Shown: positions 43,485 through 51,857 of the stretch, piece by piece
Position numbering within the stretch: the stretch's first letter is position 1
How the letters are laid out: the number at the start of each line of letters is the position of its first letter
Assembly (NCBI GenBank): GCA_020631935.1
Contig: JACKGP010000002.1
Coordinates: 124,001-188,000 of the forward strand
Direction: 5' to 3'
DNA length: 64,000 bases
From: Candidatus Nomurabacteria bacterium
GTDB lineage: Bacteria; Patescibacteriota; Saccharimonadia; Saccharimonadales; Saccharimonadaceae
The notes under the pieces: model-generated
The model's input: the letters and a program-made list of their open reading frames with translations, nothing else
Database searches by the model: none
What the model was told of the DNA's origin: nothing
Made by a program: the position numbers and the translations under genes

Positions 43485-43934
43485 CTACGATTCAGGCGAT
43501 TGCGACTCTGATTGTAGACCGCCTAAAATCGCGTTCTTGTTTGCAACAATCTCACCTTTTAAATCATCTAAAACCTGAGCAACTACCTGACGGTAATCTG
43601 GCCTGTTAACCTCTAGCCATTTGGTAGCCGAAAATTCCGCCACTAACCTAGGGTCATCAGCTGGCAGGTTGGCTGCTGCCTGAAGCTTCTTGAAAGCTTC
43701 ATCCTGCTGGTAGTTCGGCGCGTGTTGACTTAGCCATTCGGCAATTTTGTCTTGCTTGCGGTCAATAATCTGCTCAAACTCCTCTAGCTGCGCATCGCTC
43801 AAGCCATCGCTCAAACGGGTACCAACCCGAAGCTCCAGCTCGCTATAAATATGCTGTAAAAACGGCTTCTTTTGCTCTTCTGGCAAATCGCCTAATCCTA
43901 TGTCTTGTAGAAATTGGTCATCGAGTCGAAACAT
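43485..43934 (-). CDS. DUF5663-like small protein
   Basis: 149 residues, mostly helical and acidic. FLQHIYSELELRVGTRLSDGLSDAQLEEFE ... EWLSQHAPNYQQ resembles the 105-residue protein at 48425 (FLEYANSTLEERVGAEVAESLDDEKLSAL ... SWLRENVPELQQ), so the two are paralogues of what I recall as DUF5663. No catalytic motif. GGGGAG is 3 nt before the ATG. Function unknown. Confidence 0.65.
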   Translation of the reverse strand: MFRLDDQFLQDIGLGDLPEEQKKPFLQHIYSELELRVGTRLSDGLSDAQLEEFEQIIDRKQDKIAEWLSQHAPNYQQDEAFKKLQAAANLPADDPRLVAEFSATKWLEVNRPDYRQVVAQVLDDLKGEIVANKNAILGGLQSESQSPES

Positions 43935-43976
43935 ACACTCCCCTTAACTTGAGTCTTATTTAGCTTAATTGTATCA

Positions 43977-45575
43977 CTATAAACTATTGAAGGTAAAGCC
44001 GGCTCGTTTTGCAGAATCAGACACTATACCGAGCTCTACATCTGATAAGTCTCCAGTATGTGATATACGCCATTCATTATTCATGCTGTCAAAGTATGCC
44101 CAGCCTCGGTTTTGCAGTTTCGGCCCAACGTCTTCGATAACCTCAGCCCAGTACTCCTCTGGTATGCCCATCTCTTGAAATGTTTGGTAGAAGCCCTCTC
44201 CGTGAGTTACCGTAACAGCATCCTTACTCCAAGATAGAGTATCTTTATTGGTATCGGCACCCCCATCGGGCTCAGTGCCTTCGCCAGTACCATTGCCCTC
44301 ATTGACATCAGTTCCCGCGCCATCAGTAGGGTCTTCATCTATATCGCCATCTACGCTAGGTACATTGTCGACTTTACCCGAGATCCAGTCTTTCGTTGTC
44401 AGGTTTCGATCTGATAAATATTCTGATGCGTTATGAATTCCATAACCCAAAGCCGCACCAACGGCGATACTACCAGCACCCCAGGCAAATGCTTTTCTGC
44501 GCTTGCTTTGCTCGCGCCTTGTACCAGCCTCAAAATCCTCCTGGTCGCCGATTAACCTACTAGTTTTATTAAGTCGGGTGTCATCATCTGCAAAATTAAG
44601 AGCATTGCTTATGTTTAAGTCTTCACTACTTACATCCATGGTGTCCTCGTAGGACTTCATGCCACGCTCTTTGTCGTGCGCCGAATAGCCTCGCGCAAAT
44701 CGTGAAGCAGCCACAGCACCTCCGGCTACTATGCCGGCACCGACTGCTCCGGCCAAGAATGAGCCGGCTACACCAGCACCAATACCTAATAGCACGCCCT
44801 TACCAGCACGTGACAACTTCCCACCTTTATTCATCCAGCCTACAAATTTACCGACTTTAGTACCAGCCAGTTTTTCTCTGGTTAGCTCTCGTAATTTCTC
44901 TTGTTCATCAAATAATATAGTTAGGGCAATTAGGTTCTTATCCTCTTCAGTATAGTCAGCATGTTCAATCAGATGTCTCTCGCCAAGAGCCTGCACTTTA
45001 GAAAAGTAGTCACTACGTAATTCATCATAATTTGATCGGTCTAAAGTAAATAATCTACCTTGTCTTTTAGCGGCCTGCACGGCCAACAACTCACGAGCCT
45101 CAACAACCTCAGCCTCCAGTGCACCGAACTCGGCATCACGCTCTGCGCGTCGCCTGTCGTCCAGGCCACCTTGCAGACTACCTAATCTATCGGCTATTCG
45201 CTCAGCGAATACGTCACTCCCTGATTTACGATCACTAGAGTCAACCCCTCGACTAGCTGGAGAATTACCCCATTCATTTTCGTTAATCCTGTCTATAGAG
45301 GCGCCGCGATATAATTCACGTACTTCGTTATAGTTTACTGACGCGACATCTATGCCCTGACTCTCTAGAAAGTCATCTAGCGTACTATCTATAGAGTTGG
45401 TAAAATCCTCAACGTATTGTGTATCTAATACAGATGTTGAGTTTGCCCGTAAGCCATTCAATATACCATACTGTCGTGTACGCCACTCTTTGACTTTACT
45501 GATATCAAATAAGCTCCGCTCTTCGGTAGTGAGCTGATCTGGTGTACTTGGTTGTTGGTTGTGATTACTGGGCAT
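43977..45575 (-). CDS. Large membrane protein with glycine-rich helices, unrecognised
   Basis: 532 residues. Long charged helical N-terminal part (about 1-245), then two glycine/alanine-rich hydrophobic segments (VLLGIGAGVAGSFLAGAVGAG; FAWGAGSIAVGAALGYGI), an acidic Asp/Gly/Thr linker, and a C-terminal ~80-residue globular domain (TVTHGEGFYQTFQEMGIPEEYW...GWAYFDSMNNEW). The first hydrophobic pair could be a hairpin, leaving both ends on the same side. Divergent from the G+C-rich gene at 45968. Possibly surface- or host-related, inferred from context only. Confidence 0.6.
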   Translation of the reverse strand: MPSNHNQQPSTPDQLTTEERSLFDISKVKEWRTRQYGILNGLRANSTSVLDTQYVEDFTNSIDSTLDDFLESQGIDVASVNYNEVRELYRGASIDRINENEWGNSPASRGVDSSDRKSGSDVFAERIADRLGSLQGGLDDRRRAERDAEFGALEAEVVEARELLAVQAAKRQGRLFTLDRSNYDELRSDYFSKVQALGERHLIEHADYTEEDKNLIALTILFDEQEKLRELTREKLAGTKVGKFVGWMNKGGKLSRAGKGVLLGIGAGVAGSFLAGAVGAGIVAGGAVAASRFARGYSAHDKERGMKSYEDTMDVSSEDLNISNALNFADDDTRLNKTSRLIGDQEDFEAGTRREQSKRRKAFAWGAGSIAVGAALGYGIHNASEYLSDRNLTTKDWISGKVDNVPSVDGDIDEDPTDGAGTDVNEGNGTGEGTEPDGGADTNKDTLSWSKDAVTVTHGEGFYQTFQEMGIPEEYWAEVIEDVGPKLQNRGWAYFDSMNNEWRISHTGDLSDVELGIVSDSAKRAGFTFNSL

Positions 45576-45967
45576 AGCTATGATGTTTAATTAATTACTT
45601 CTATTCTTTAAACACTAGCATATTATAATAGATATGTCAATATATTTTTCTATATTGTTGACATATTATATAGTTTATGATATACTGTGCAGTGTATCAC
45701 TTTCTTAACATATTTGGGAGGAATTTCGGTACGAACCTTTACAGCGCTTTACTATGAGTGACTACATAAACCACTCACTATAAAGCACTATCCATCAGCT
45801 AGAGCAACATGACTATAGTGACATTGTGGACATATATATACGAAATGTCGTGTATAAATGCCCACAATGTCGCCTCGCGAGAGACATTGTGTGGGAAAAG
45901 CACCATATAACTTAATAATAAATTTATATCGTCAGCACCCCACACAACCAATCTCAAGGAGAAGACC
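45576..45967. promoter_or_regulatory. Long divergent intergenic region with dyad promoters and structured leader
   Basis: Two TTGACA boxes face away from each other in an inverted repeat (minus 45639-45634, plus 45658-45663; the arms ATATGTCAATATA and TATATTG.GACATAT flank a T run). The plus promoter is TTGACA-17-TATACT (45681-45686), giving a ~275-nt leader before ATG 45968. In it, 45744-45760 pairs with 45772-45788 (17-bp imperfect arms), and 45820-45841 pairs with 45850-45871 (ends GACATTGTGG and CCACAATGTC, two mismatches). A third copy, GACATTGTGTGGG (45883-45895), can pair instead with 45861-45871. A 9-codon frame (ATG at 45754) lies in the first hairpin. No other gene seen. Confidence 0.6.
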
Positions 45968-46636
45968 ATGAAGCTCGACATCGACACCGAAGCCGCCCGC
46001 GCCACCCATGTCGCCGCGCTCAATGAGAAGGCTAGCGCCTTCATCATCGAGCTCGAGGACAGACTGGACGACCTGACCACGACGGAGCAGTCCGCCCTGA
46101 TCGACCACCTCACGGTGATCGTCAGCAACAAGGACAGCGCTGGCGCCATCGTCGCCAGCAACTACGCTCAGCAGAGCAACGGCCAGCCGGCAGCGGCACT
46201 GGGCTCTGGCTCATCCTCGGGCAGCACCGAGGATGACGCGCTGCAGGCCATCATGACCAGTACTAGCCTGCCGCAGGGGGTGAAGGCCGCCATCCTGCGG
46301 GTCATCACCCCGTCGGATCCGGCATTCATGGACGTCGAGTCCGACGGTACGCCCAAGGCCCTCCGGGCTGCAGAGCGTGAGCGCGACGTCGTCAAGGCCG
46401 AACTGGCCAACGAACGAGACGAGAGCCGCAACGGCTCGCTCGCCCACAGGCTCGCCGAGGCCCAGGCCGCTGCGGCCGTGCCCACCAACCTGGTGGGCAA
46501 GACCGAGGTCAAGGCGGCTATCCGGGCCGTCAAGAGCAAGGTTAACGAGCTCTACACGGGCATGATGACCACGCGAATCGAGAATCTCGATGAGCTCGAG
46601 AGGGCCGTCGAGGCTGCCGAAACTCTAGTCAGCTGA
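45968..46636 (+). CDS. Unrecognised G+C-rich gene product, 222 residues
   Basis: Soluble, acidic, predicted mainly helical. A Ser/Gly linker (ALGSGSSSGSTED) at about 75-90 divides two helical parts; the C-terminal half has coiled-coil character (KALRAAERERDVVKAELANERDE). No signal peptide, cysteine or motif recognised. Preceded by CAAGGAGAAGACC, a strong ribosome site, and by a long structured leader. Codon use and the TGA stop are unlike the surrounding genes. A structured region follows the stop. Confidence 0.6.
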   Translation: MKLDIDTEAARATHVAALNEKASAFIIELEDRLDDLTTTEQSALIDHLTVIVSNKDSAGAIVASNYAQQSNGQPAAALGSGSSSGSTEDDALQAIMTSTSLPQGVKAAILRVITPSDPAFMDVESDGTPKALRAAERERDVVKAELANERDESRNGSLAHRLAEAQAAAAVPTNLVGKTEVKAAIRAVKSKVNELYTGMMTTRIENLDELERAVEAAETLVS

Positions 46637-46643
46637 TGGGAAA

Positions 46644-46701
46644 CCTCCAGTAGGAGGCGCGATGAGTCTGATAGCGACCCAGCTATCCTCACTCTCGCGC
46701 C
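46644..46701 (+). other. Stable hairpin after the first G+C-rich gene
   Basis: GGCGCGA (46656-46662) pairs with TCGCGCC (46695-46701), GAGT with ACTC, and inside GATAGC (46670-46675) with GCTATC (46682-46687), loop GACCCA. An upstream CCTCC (46644-46648) can pair with GGAGG (46653-46657), overlapping the first stem. No T run follows, so it is not a plain intrinsic terminator; it may be an RNA-stability or pausing element. Confidence 0.55.
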
Positions 46702-46866
46702 CCTGCTGGGGCAAGCCTATGTTTCAGTACAGAGATAGCGACATAACAAATCAGTTACTTCCCTATCCTTGCGCTGAGATCTTGACGTTACAGCCAAGTA
46801 ATCTACCCGCAAGTGAACCTACACATACATCAGTTCCTTAGTCCAACCCGACCTCAGGAGGTCACC

Positions 46867-47250
46867 ATGGAGCGCATTATCAGAGTTGCCACAGTACTCG
46901 GCATCACCACCCTCGTGGGGTTGATGTCGATCATCATCGCCAACGGCGACCTCACCTGGACGACGGTAGGACTCGTCGTCGTGATCGCACTGAGCATCGG
47001 TTTTGCTACCGGTGTTTGGGCAGTTGTCCACGGCCGATTCGAGCCCAACGTGGAGATCGGACTCACGCTCGGGATTCTCGTGACGGCAGGCATCGCCGCG
47101 ATGATCCTGATTCTGGCGGGGTCCGAGGTCAAGGCGCTTTTGGGCGATCTGTTCGCCCGAGGAAGTGCCTGGTGGCTTATCGCCCCCGTCATGGGTACGG
47201 CAGCTATCGTGCTGCTCTTCGGGCTCCATCGGAGCGGACGAAGGCGGTGA
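46867..47250 (+). CDS. Small G+C-rich membrane protein, 127 residues
   Basis: Four hydrophobic helices (ATVLGITTLVGLMSIIIA; VGLVVVIALSIGFATGVWAVV; IGLTLGILVTAGIAAMILILAG; WWLIAPVMGTAAIVLLFG) and a basic tail RSGRRR. No family recognised. Start at 46867 set by the perfect AGGAGG seven nt upstream; a longer frame from 46813 has no ribosome site. Same composition and TGA stop as the gene before it. Confidence 0.6.
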   Translation: MERIIRVATVLGITTLVGLMSIIIANGDLTWTTVGLVVVIALSIGFATGVWAVVHGRFEPNVEIGLTLGILVTAGIAAMILILAGSEVKALLGDLFARGSAWWLIAPVMGTAAIVLLFGLHRSGRRR

Positions 47251-47397
47251 GTAGGTTCATCCGTAGGTGCGGAAGTTAGATATTTGTGGCAATCCAGCTA
47301 CGAATTGACCCTTCCGCCCTACGGCTAACCCCCTCAAAAGCACATCGTATGACGCCTTAATAGGTGTTTTTTATTAGGTATTATTTTATAGCTACTA

Positions 47398-47427
47398 TTG
47401 ACTTTTTATGTAACTTATGTTTATAAT
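47398..47427 (+). promoter_or_regulatory. Promoter of the 47469 operon
   Basis: TTGACT (47398-47403), 18 bp, TATAAT (47422-47427); about 35 nt of leader with AAGGAAA before the ATG. Confidence 0.7.
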
Positions 47428-47468
47428 GAATACATAATCAAAATAATATCAAACAAAAAGGAAACCAA

Positions 47469-48386
47469 ATGACAGAGACACTCAGTAGACCAGATAGTTC
47501 TGCCAAAGACAACGATGCAGAACTCTGGGACAATTTAAAAAACCAGTTTAACGATACGAAAGACAGAAACCAATCGGAGTCAGGTGACTTATCTCCTTTC
47601 GGGTCTTCTGTAGTGCGCGCCGCCAACAGGATAAACTCCATGCTAGAGAATCGCGTACTGAATAGGGCCTATAGGATGAATGAACGTTTCGATGCTCGCC
47701 AAGATCGTAAAGAAAAGCTTGAAAATGCAAAGGCAAAAATTGCCGACATTGGACGCAATACTCTATACACAGCATTGGGTATCGGTGTATTGAGCGCAAG
47801 AGCTGCGCGTCGCGGCGTAAATAAGTTCAATGAAAAAGTTGGCGACAGTATGATGGCGGCCGGCCAGAAAGTAGAGTCGGGCATGGACGCGTTTAGCGAT
47901 ATGGTTGGTAGCAAAGTAGAATCTGCAAAAGAGGTAGCGGCTGATTACAGCGCAGCTCGTAAGCAAAAAGCCGAGCGACGCGCCGAGGAGGAGGCTACTC
48001 GACAGTACGAAAAGCAAGCTGCAAAAACTGCCAAGCGAAATGAAAAAGCTCAAATAAAGGAAGAAAAAATCCAGGCTAGACAAGAGCGCATCAATGCTGC
48101 CCGAGAGCGTGCAGCGGAGAAAAAAGCCGCTGCCCTAGCCCGCAAGCAAGAACGACGCGATAAATGGGCCGCTAGACGCGAAGGTTTGAAGGAATACGCA
48201 GGGCTTGTAAAAGAAGGGTTAGTTGAAACTGGTGAATCTATAAAAGACGGCTATGAAAAAGCTAAGCAAATGACGAACGAGCAGAAAGCTAAACTTGGCA
48301 ACCTAGCTTTGCGCGCTAGAGCCTCTGGAGAAGCCGCAGTAGACACATGGAAAAACTGGAGCTCAGAAGAACTTAAAGAAAAATAG
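47469..48386 (+). CDS. Unrecognised Lys/Ala/Glu-rich coiled-coil protein, 305 residues
   Basis: Very basic and charged helices over most of the length, with a long continuous coiled-coil-like stretch at about 165-245 (RKQKAERRAEEEATRQYEKQ ...). A weakly hydrophobic segment (IGRNTLYTALGIGVLSARAA) sits at about 97-116. No signal peptide. A DUF5663-like gene follows 38 bp later in the same operon. The composition resembles cytoplasmic scaffold or nucleic-acid-binding proteins, but nothing specific is recognised. Confidence 0.6.
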   Translation: MTETLSRPDSSAKDNDAELWDNLKNQFNDTKDRNQSESGDLSPFGSSVVRAANRINSMLENRVLNRAYRMNERFDARQDRKEKLENAKAKIADIGRNTLYTALGIGVLSARAARRGVNKFNEKVGDSMMAAGQKVESGMDAFSDMVGSKVESAKEVAADYSAARKQKAERRAEEEATRQYEKQAAKTAKRNEKAQIKEEKIQARQERINAARERAAEKKAAALARKQERRDKWAARREGLKEYAGLVKEGLVETGESIKDGYEKAKQMTNEQKAKLGNLALRARASGEAAVDTWKNWSSEELKEK

Positions 48387-48424
48387 TATACTAAACTATA
48401 GTAAAAACTTAAAAGGAAACTAAA

Positions 48425-48742
48425 ATGAACCAAAAACAGATTATAACCATCGAGACTCTAGAAGAGTATGGCGTAGACGTTAGTGAAAAAGACGTAGCCT
48501 CATTTCTAGAATACGCAAATAGCACACTAGAAGAAAGAGTCGGTGCCGAGGTAGCAGAAAGCCTAGATGATGAAAAGTTAAGCGCCCTAGTTGAGCTGCA
48601 GGAAACCGGCAACAACGAGCAGGTTGCTAGCTGGTTAAGGGAAAATGTACCCGAGCTACAGCAGATAGCCGAAGATGAACTCGATATCCTTCTAGGCGAG
48701 TTGTCCGAGAATGCGGATAGCCTGAGCGATTCAGATAGCTAG
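48425..48742 (+). CDS. DUF5663-like small protein
   Basis: 105 residues, acidic and helical, related to the 149-residue protein at 43485 (shared pattern LEERVG...L.D..L..L.EL....E..ASWL.ENVPELQQ). AAGGAAAC precedes the ATG. Second gene of the 47469 operon, followed by a strong terminator. Function unknown. Confidence 0.65.
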   Translation: MNQKQIITIETLEEYGVDVSEKDVASFLEYANSTLEERVGAEVAESLDDEKLSALVELQETGNNEQVASWLRENVPELQQIAEDELDILLGELSENADSLSDSDS

Positions 48743-48761
48743 ACAAGCACCGATACTTTAT

Positions 48762-48793
48762 AAGATACCCCCAATTTTATCAGGGGGTATCTT
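48762..48793. terminator. Bidirectional terminator between the 48425 gene and infB
   Basis: Eleven-bp perfect stem AAGATACCCCC / GGGGGTATCTT with a 10-nt loop and T runs on both strands. Serves the convergent genes. Confidence 0.9.
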
Positions 48794-48800
48794 TTGCTAT

Positions 48801-50600
48801 CTAGCCAAGTGTCCGTTTTACAACTTCCCTAGTAAAGAACTCTAGTGTGTCCCCCTCTTCAATCTGAAGTTTTTTCTCTGTTTTCAATTCAAGTCCACAC
48901 ATGTCGCCTTCAAACACCTCTTTGGCCTCTACTTGCTGACGCTGCACCTTGGTAACCTCAGCCCCTGCTAACACTTCATCGCCACGCTTCGCGCGAGCAT
49001 GTAGGCCTGGCATAATTTTACCGCTAGTGACCTTACCGCCACATATGACAGACTCTTTCATCGTACGAAATACGCCTTTTATCTCTAGTGAACCGATCTG
49101 AGTCTCTACTACCTCTGGAGCCAGTAGCGACTCCATTTGATTTTTAGCATCGTCAAGTAGCTCATAAATAATCTTATAGATACGAACCTGCACCTTATCT
49201 CGCGCAGCCTGGCGCTTTACAGCCGGAGGAAGGTCGACATTAAATCCATAGATGATAGTGCCTTCGTTTGCGGCCAATAGTACATCATTTTCGGAAATAT
49301 TACCTATACCACTACCGACAACCCGTAAGTTTACTTGGCCATCAGTATCTATTAGTTGCAGGCTGTCTATCACAGATGTTAAAGAGCCCTGAACGTCAGC
49401 TTTTACGATTACCTCGAGCTCTTCTGCCTCGTGCTTCTGACTCATTCGCTTCAATATATCTGCACTTGTTACGTTAGTGCTGGCTGCTTCCCGCTCTCGC
49501 TTTGATCGCATGGCCGCTACTTCCGCACGAGCAGCCTTCTCATTCTTTACAATCTTAAAGAAGTCACCAAACTGCGGCAACTCTTTGAATCCAGTTACTG
49601 TAACAGGAGTAGAAGGCCCAGCCTCTTTTAGCGAGTCACCCTTGTAGTCTAGTAGCGTACGGACTTTTCCATGTGCTGTACCAGCAACAATATAGCTACC
49701 TGGCTTTAACATACCCTGCTCTACGAGTAGCCCAACCACTGAACCGCGACCAGTTTCCATGTGCGCCTCAATAACCAGACCCTGAGCAGGCGTATCTTGG
49801 TCAGCCTTTAATTCCTCCATCTCTGCGACCAACAGAACATTCTCGAGTAGCTTATCTATATTTGTACCCGCTTTTGCGCTTATTTCTACCATTATGGTAT
49901 CACCGCCCCACTCTTCTGGGTTTAGGTGATGCTCCGTAGCAAGCTGAGTCTTTACTAGCTGAGGATTGGCCGTTTCTTTATCCATCTTATTAATAGCTAC
50001 AACTATACGTGCGTTCGCTTCACGTGCAAATCTGATAGCCTCAACCGTCTGCGGCTTTACGCCGTCATCGGCCGCTACCACTATAATAACTACGTCGGTT
50101 AAAGTAGCACCGTGCTGACGAAGAGCGGCAAACGCTTCGTGTCCAGGCGTGTCCAGTAGAGTTATCTTCCGACCTTTGCGCTCAACCTGATAAGCGCTAA
50201 TGTGCTGAGTAATGCCGCCAGCCTCGTCGTCGACGACTTTTGTTTCCAATATTGCATCAAGTAGGCTTGTCTTACCGTGGTCGACGTGACCCATAACCGC
50301 AACAATTGGCGGCCTAGCAGTAGCGTTCTCCGACAAGATATGTCTTGGCTTGTCTGCTACTGGCTCGCTTACTGCTTCACGCTTTTTCAGAACTACGTCA
50401 GTAAGACCTAGTTCTTCAACGATAATCGAAGCCGTCTCAAAATCAATTCTCTGATTTATAGTAGCGGCAATGCCATTCTTGAATAACTCACCGACTAAAG
50501 TCGTGACTGGTATATTCAAGGTATCAGCCAACTCGCCAACTGTAACTGAGCTAGCAAGGGTGATGATTTTTTCTGTAGTTTCGGCTGCCTCTTTAGCCAT
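48801..50600 (-). CDS. infB: Translation initiation factor IF-2
   Basis: 599 residues from [10 protein letters not shown], shorter than E. coli IF-2 because most of the N-terminal repeat domain is absent. IF2_N-like region ([15 protein letters not shown]), then G domain motifs [25 protein letters not shown] and NKMDK, and domains III and IV to the end. AGGAG precedes this start; the frame extends upstream without function. The ribosome site can be masked by a leader hairpin (see separate entry). Downstream of rpsA. Confidence 0.95.
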   Translation of the reverse strand: MAKEAAETTEKIITLASSVTVGELADTLNIPVTTLVGELFKNGIAATINQRIDFETASIIVEELGLTDVVLKKREAVSEPVADKPRHILSENATARPPIVAVMGHVDHGKTSLLDAILETKVVDDEAGGITQHISAYQVERKGRKITLLDTPGHEAFAALRQHGATLTDVVIIVVAADDGVKPQTVEAIRFAREANARIVVAINKMDKETANPQLVKTQLATEHHLNPEEWGGDTIMVEISAKAGTNIDKLLENVLLVAEMEELKADQDTPAQGLVIEAHMETGRGSVVGLLVEQGMLKPGSYIVAGTAHGKVRTLLDYKGDSLKEAGPSTPVTVTGFKELPQFGDFFKIVKNEKAARAEVAAMRSKREREAASTNVTSADILKRMSQKHEAEELEVIVKADVQGSLTSVIDSLQLIDTDGQVNLRVVGSGIGNISENDVLLAANEGTIIYGFNVDLPPAVKRQAARDKVQVRIYKIIYELLDDAKNQMESLLAPEVVETQIGSLEIKGVFRTMKESVICGGKVTSGKIMPGLHARAKRGDEVLAGAEVTKVQRQQVEAKEVFEGDMCGLELKTEKKLQIEEGDTLEFFTREVVKRTLG

Positions 50601-50603
50601 CCA

Positions 50604-50635
50604 GCCACTCCTTTCTGCTTGCCGGAGTGGCAAGC
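50604..50635 (-). promoter_or_regulatory. infB leader: hairpins that compete for the ribosome site
   Basis: In RNA sense GCTTGCC (50635-50629) pairs with GGCAAGC (50623-50617), with ACTCC in the loop. Alternatively GCCACTCC (50631-50624) pairs perfectly with GGAGTGGC (50611-50604), which contains the infB Shine-Dalgarno. Only one can form at a time. Confidence 0.6.
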
Positions 50636-50652
50636 GGATGATTAATTACGCA

Positions 50653-51729
50653 TTACTTCTTTTTTCCGTCAGCAAGCTTCAAAGAAATCTTACGATTTTC
50701 TTTATCTATATCTAGAATTGTAAACTCTTTGCGTGCGTTCAAGGTAAATACCTTCTCGGGATCAGCGTCTTTACCTTCGCCAAGCTCAGAAATATGCACC
50801 AAAGCTTCAACTGCTGGAGATAGCTGCACGAATGCCCCAAACGGAGTGATACGTGTCACTGTTCCCTCGACAGCGTCTCCCTTCTTGAATTTCTCAACTT
50901 CATCTAGCCATGGATCTTGCGTCAATTGCTTCATGCTTAGGCTTAGGCGGTCCTTGTCGATAGCAATAATTTTTGCGTCGATATTTTGACCAACTTTTAC
51001 ATAGTCGCTGGTGTTTGATACTCGCTCCCAGCTAATTTCTGAGATATGAATCAGACCTTCAATACCATCGATATTTACGAAAGCACCGAAATCAACAACG
51101 CCAGTTACGACACCCTTTACTGTGTCGCCAACTGCCATCTTTTCAAAGCGCTCAGATAGACCATCTTTTACTGCCTCTTTCTCAGAGAAGATAAGCTTAT
51201 TGGTCTTTCGATCGGCGTCCAGAATACGAACTTTCATAGGTGTACCCGTCAAGCTATTTAGGCGCTGCAATATTTCGTCCTTGTCACTGCCCCCAACGCG
51301 AGGGTAATGCTCGGCTGAAAGCTGTGATACTGGCAAGAATCCTCGTACGCCTTCATACTCTACTAACAGGCCGCCACGGTTTGCATCATAGGCCTCTACC
51401 TCGATTACGTCACCGGCATCTTTCTTTGCAATTACCTCTTCCCAGCCCTTTTCCTTGGCTGCTTTGCGCAGGCTCAGCAAAGACATTCCGTCTTCAAGCT
51501 CGGTGTCGACTATACTGGCAGTCACCTCGTCGCCTATCGCTATATTGCGAGAAAGGCCAACTTCTCGACGTGGAACATAACCCACTCCCAGTGAACCAAG
51601 GTCGATTAATACCTCATGCTTCTTAACACTAAATACTGTTCCGCTTACAGTCTCACCTGATGCGAATTGTACTGACTTGCCTTCTGACTCTAGCAAATCA
51701 TCCATAGTTATATTGGCATTAGTAGCCAT
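50653..51729 (-). CDS. rpsA: Ribosomal protein S1-like (four S1 domains)
   Basis: 358 residues from MATNANITMDDLLE. Four S1 domains: about 18-85 (SGTVFSVKKHEVLIDLG), 100-165, 188-258 (GVVTGVVDFGAFVNIDG) and 273-345 (GTVTRITPFGAFVQLS). E. coli S1 has six; four is common outside proteobacteria. Acts in mRNA binding during initiation; operon with infB. AAGGAG is located about 10 nt before the ATG, following a hairpin leader with ACTCC in its loop. Confidence 0.93.
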   Translation of the reverse strand: MATNANITMDDLLESEGKSVQFASGETVSGTVFSVKKHEVLIDLGSLGVGYVPRREVGLSRNIAIGDEVTASIVDTELEDGMSLLSLRKAAKEKGWEEVIAKKDAGDVIEVEAYDANRGGLLVEYEGVRGFLPVSQLSAEHYPRVGGSDKDEILQRLNSLTGTPMKVRILDADRKTNKLIFSEKEAVKDGLSERFEKMAVGDTVKGVVTGVVDFGAFVNIDGIEGLIHISEISWERVSNTSDYVKVGQNIDAKIIAIDKDRLSLSMKQLTQDPWLDEVEKFKKGDAVEGTVTRITPFGAFVQLSPAVEALVHISELGEGKDADPEKVFTLNARKEFTILDIDKENRKISLKLADGKKK

Positions 51730-51773
51730 AACCCTAGAACTCCTTCCTTTAGTTATTATTCCATCCAGAGTCC

Positions 51774-51797
51774 GCTTGCGCAGGAGTGCAGACAAGC
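51774..51797 (-). promoter_or_regulatory. rpsA leader hairpin with ACTCC loop
   Basis: In RNA sense GCTTG (51797-51793) pairs with CAAGC (51778-51774). The loop carries CACTCC (51788-51783), which is complementary to GGAGT in the rpsA ribosome site (about 51743-51739). Same design as the infB leader hairpin. Confidence 0.5.
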
Positions 51798-51818
51798 TAA
51801 ACTCGTGAAACTTTGTCT

Positions 51819-51847
51819 ATTTTATCGTATCTACAAGATAAAGTAAA
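51819..51847 (-). promoter_or_regulatory. rpsA-infB promoter
   Basis: TTTACT (51847-51842), 17 bp, TAAAAT (51824-51819); leader about 85 nt. Confidence 0.6.
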
Positions 51848-51857
51848 GAGGTGGCGA

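Larger units (their letters stand above)
45960..47250 (+). other. G+C-rich two-gene island, probable transferred DNA
   Basis: Base composition jumps from A+T-rich flanks to strongly G+C-rich codons (GCC, CTC, GAC, CGC at third positions). Both genes have strong ribosome sites (AAGGAG and AGGAGG) and both end in TGA, whereas nearly all neighbours end in TAA or TAG. Flanked by A+T-rich intergenic DNA at 45600-45960 and 47280-47468. No transposase or direct repeat seen at the edges. Confidence 0.65.

Noticed and set aside
45744..45895. Terminal inverted repeats of a mobile element
   Set aside because: The inverted repeats are nested hairpins downstream of a promoter, with no transposase or matching repeat at the other end of the island.
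46168..46539. Antisense frames over the G+C-rich gene
   Set aside because: Long antisense frames are expected by chance in G+C-rich DNA; they have no ribosome site and no protein-like composition.
46656..46701. Intrinsic terminator after the first G+C-rich gene
   Set aside because: The stem is strong but is followed by CCCTGCTGGGG, not a T run.
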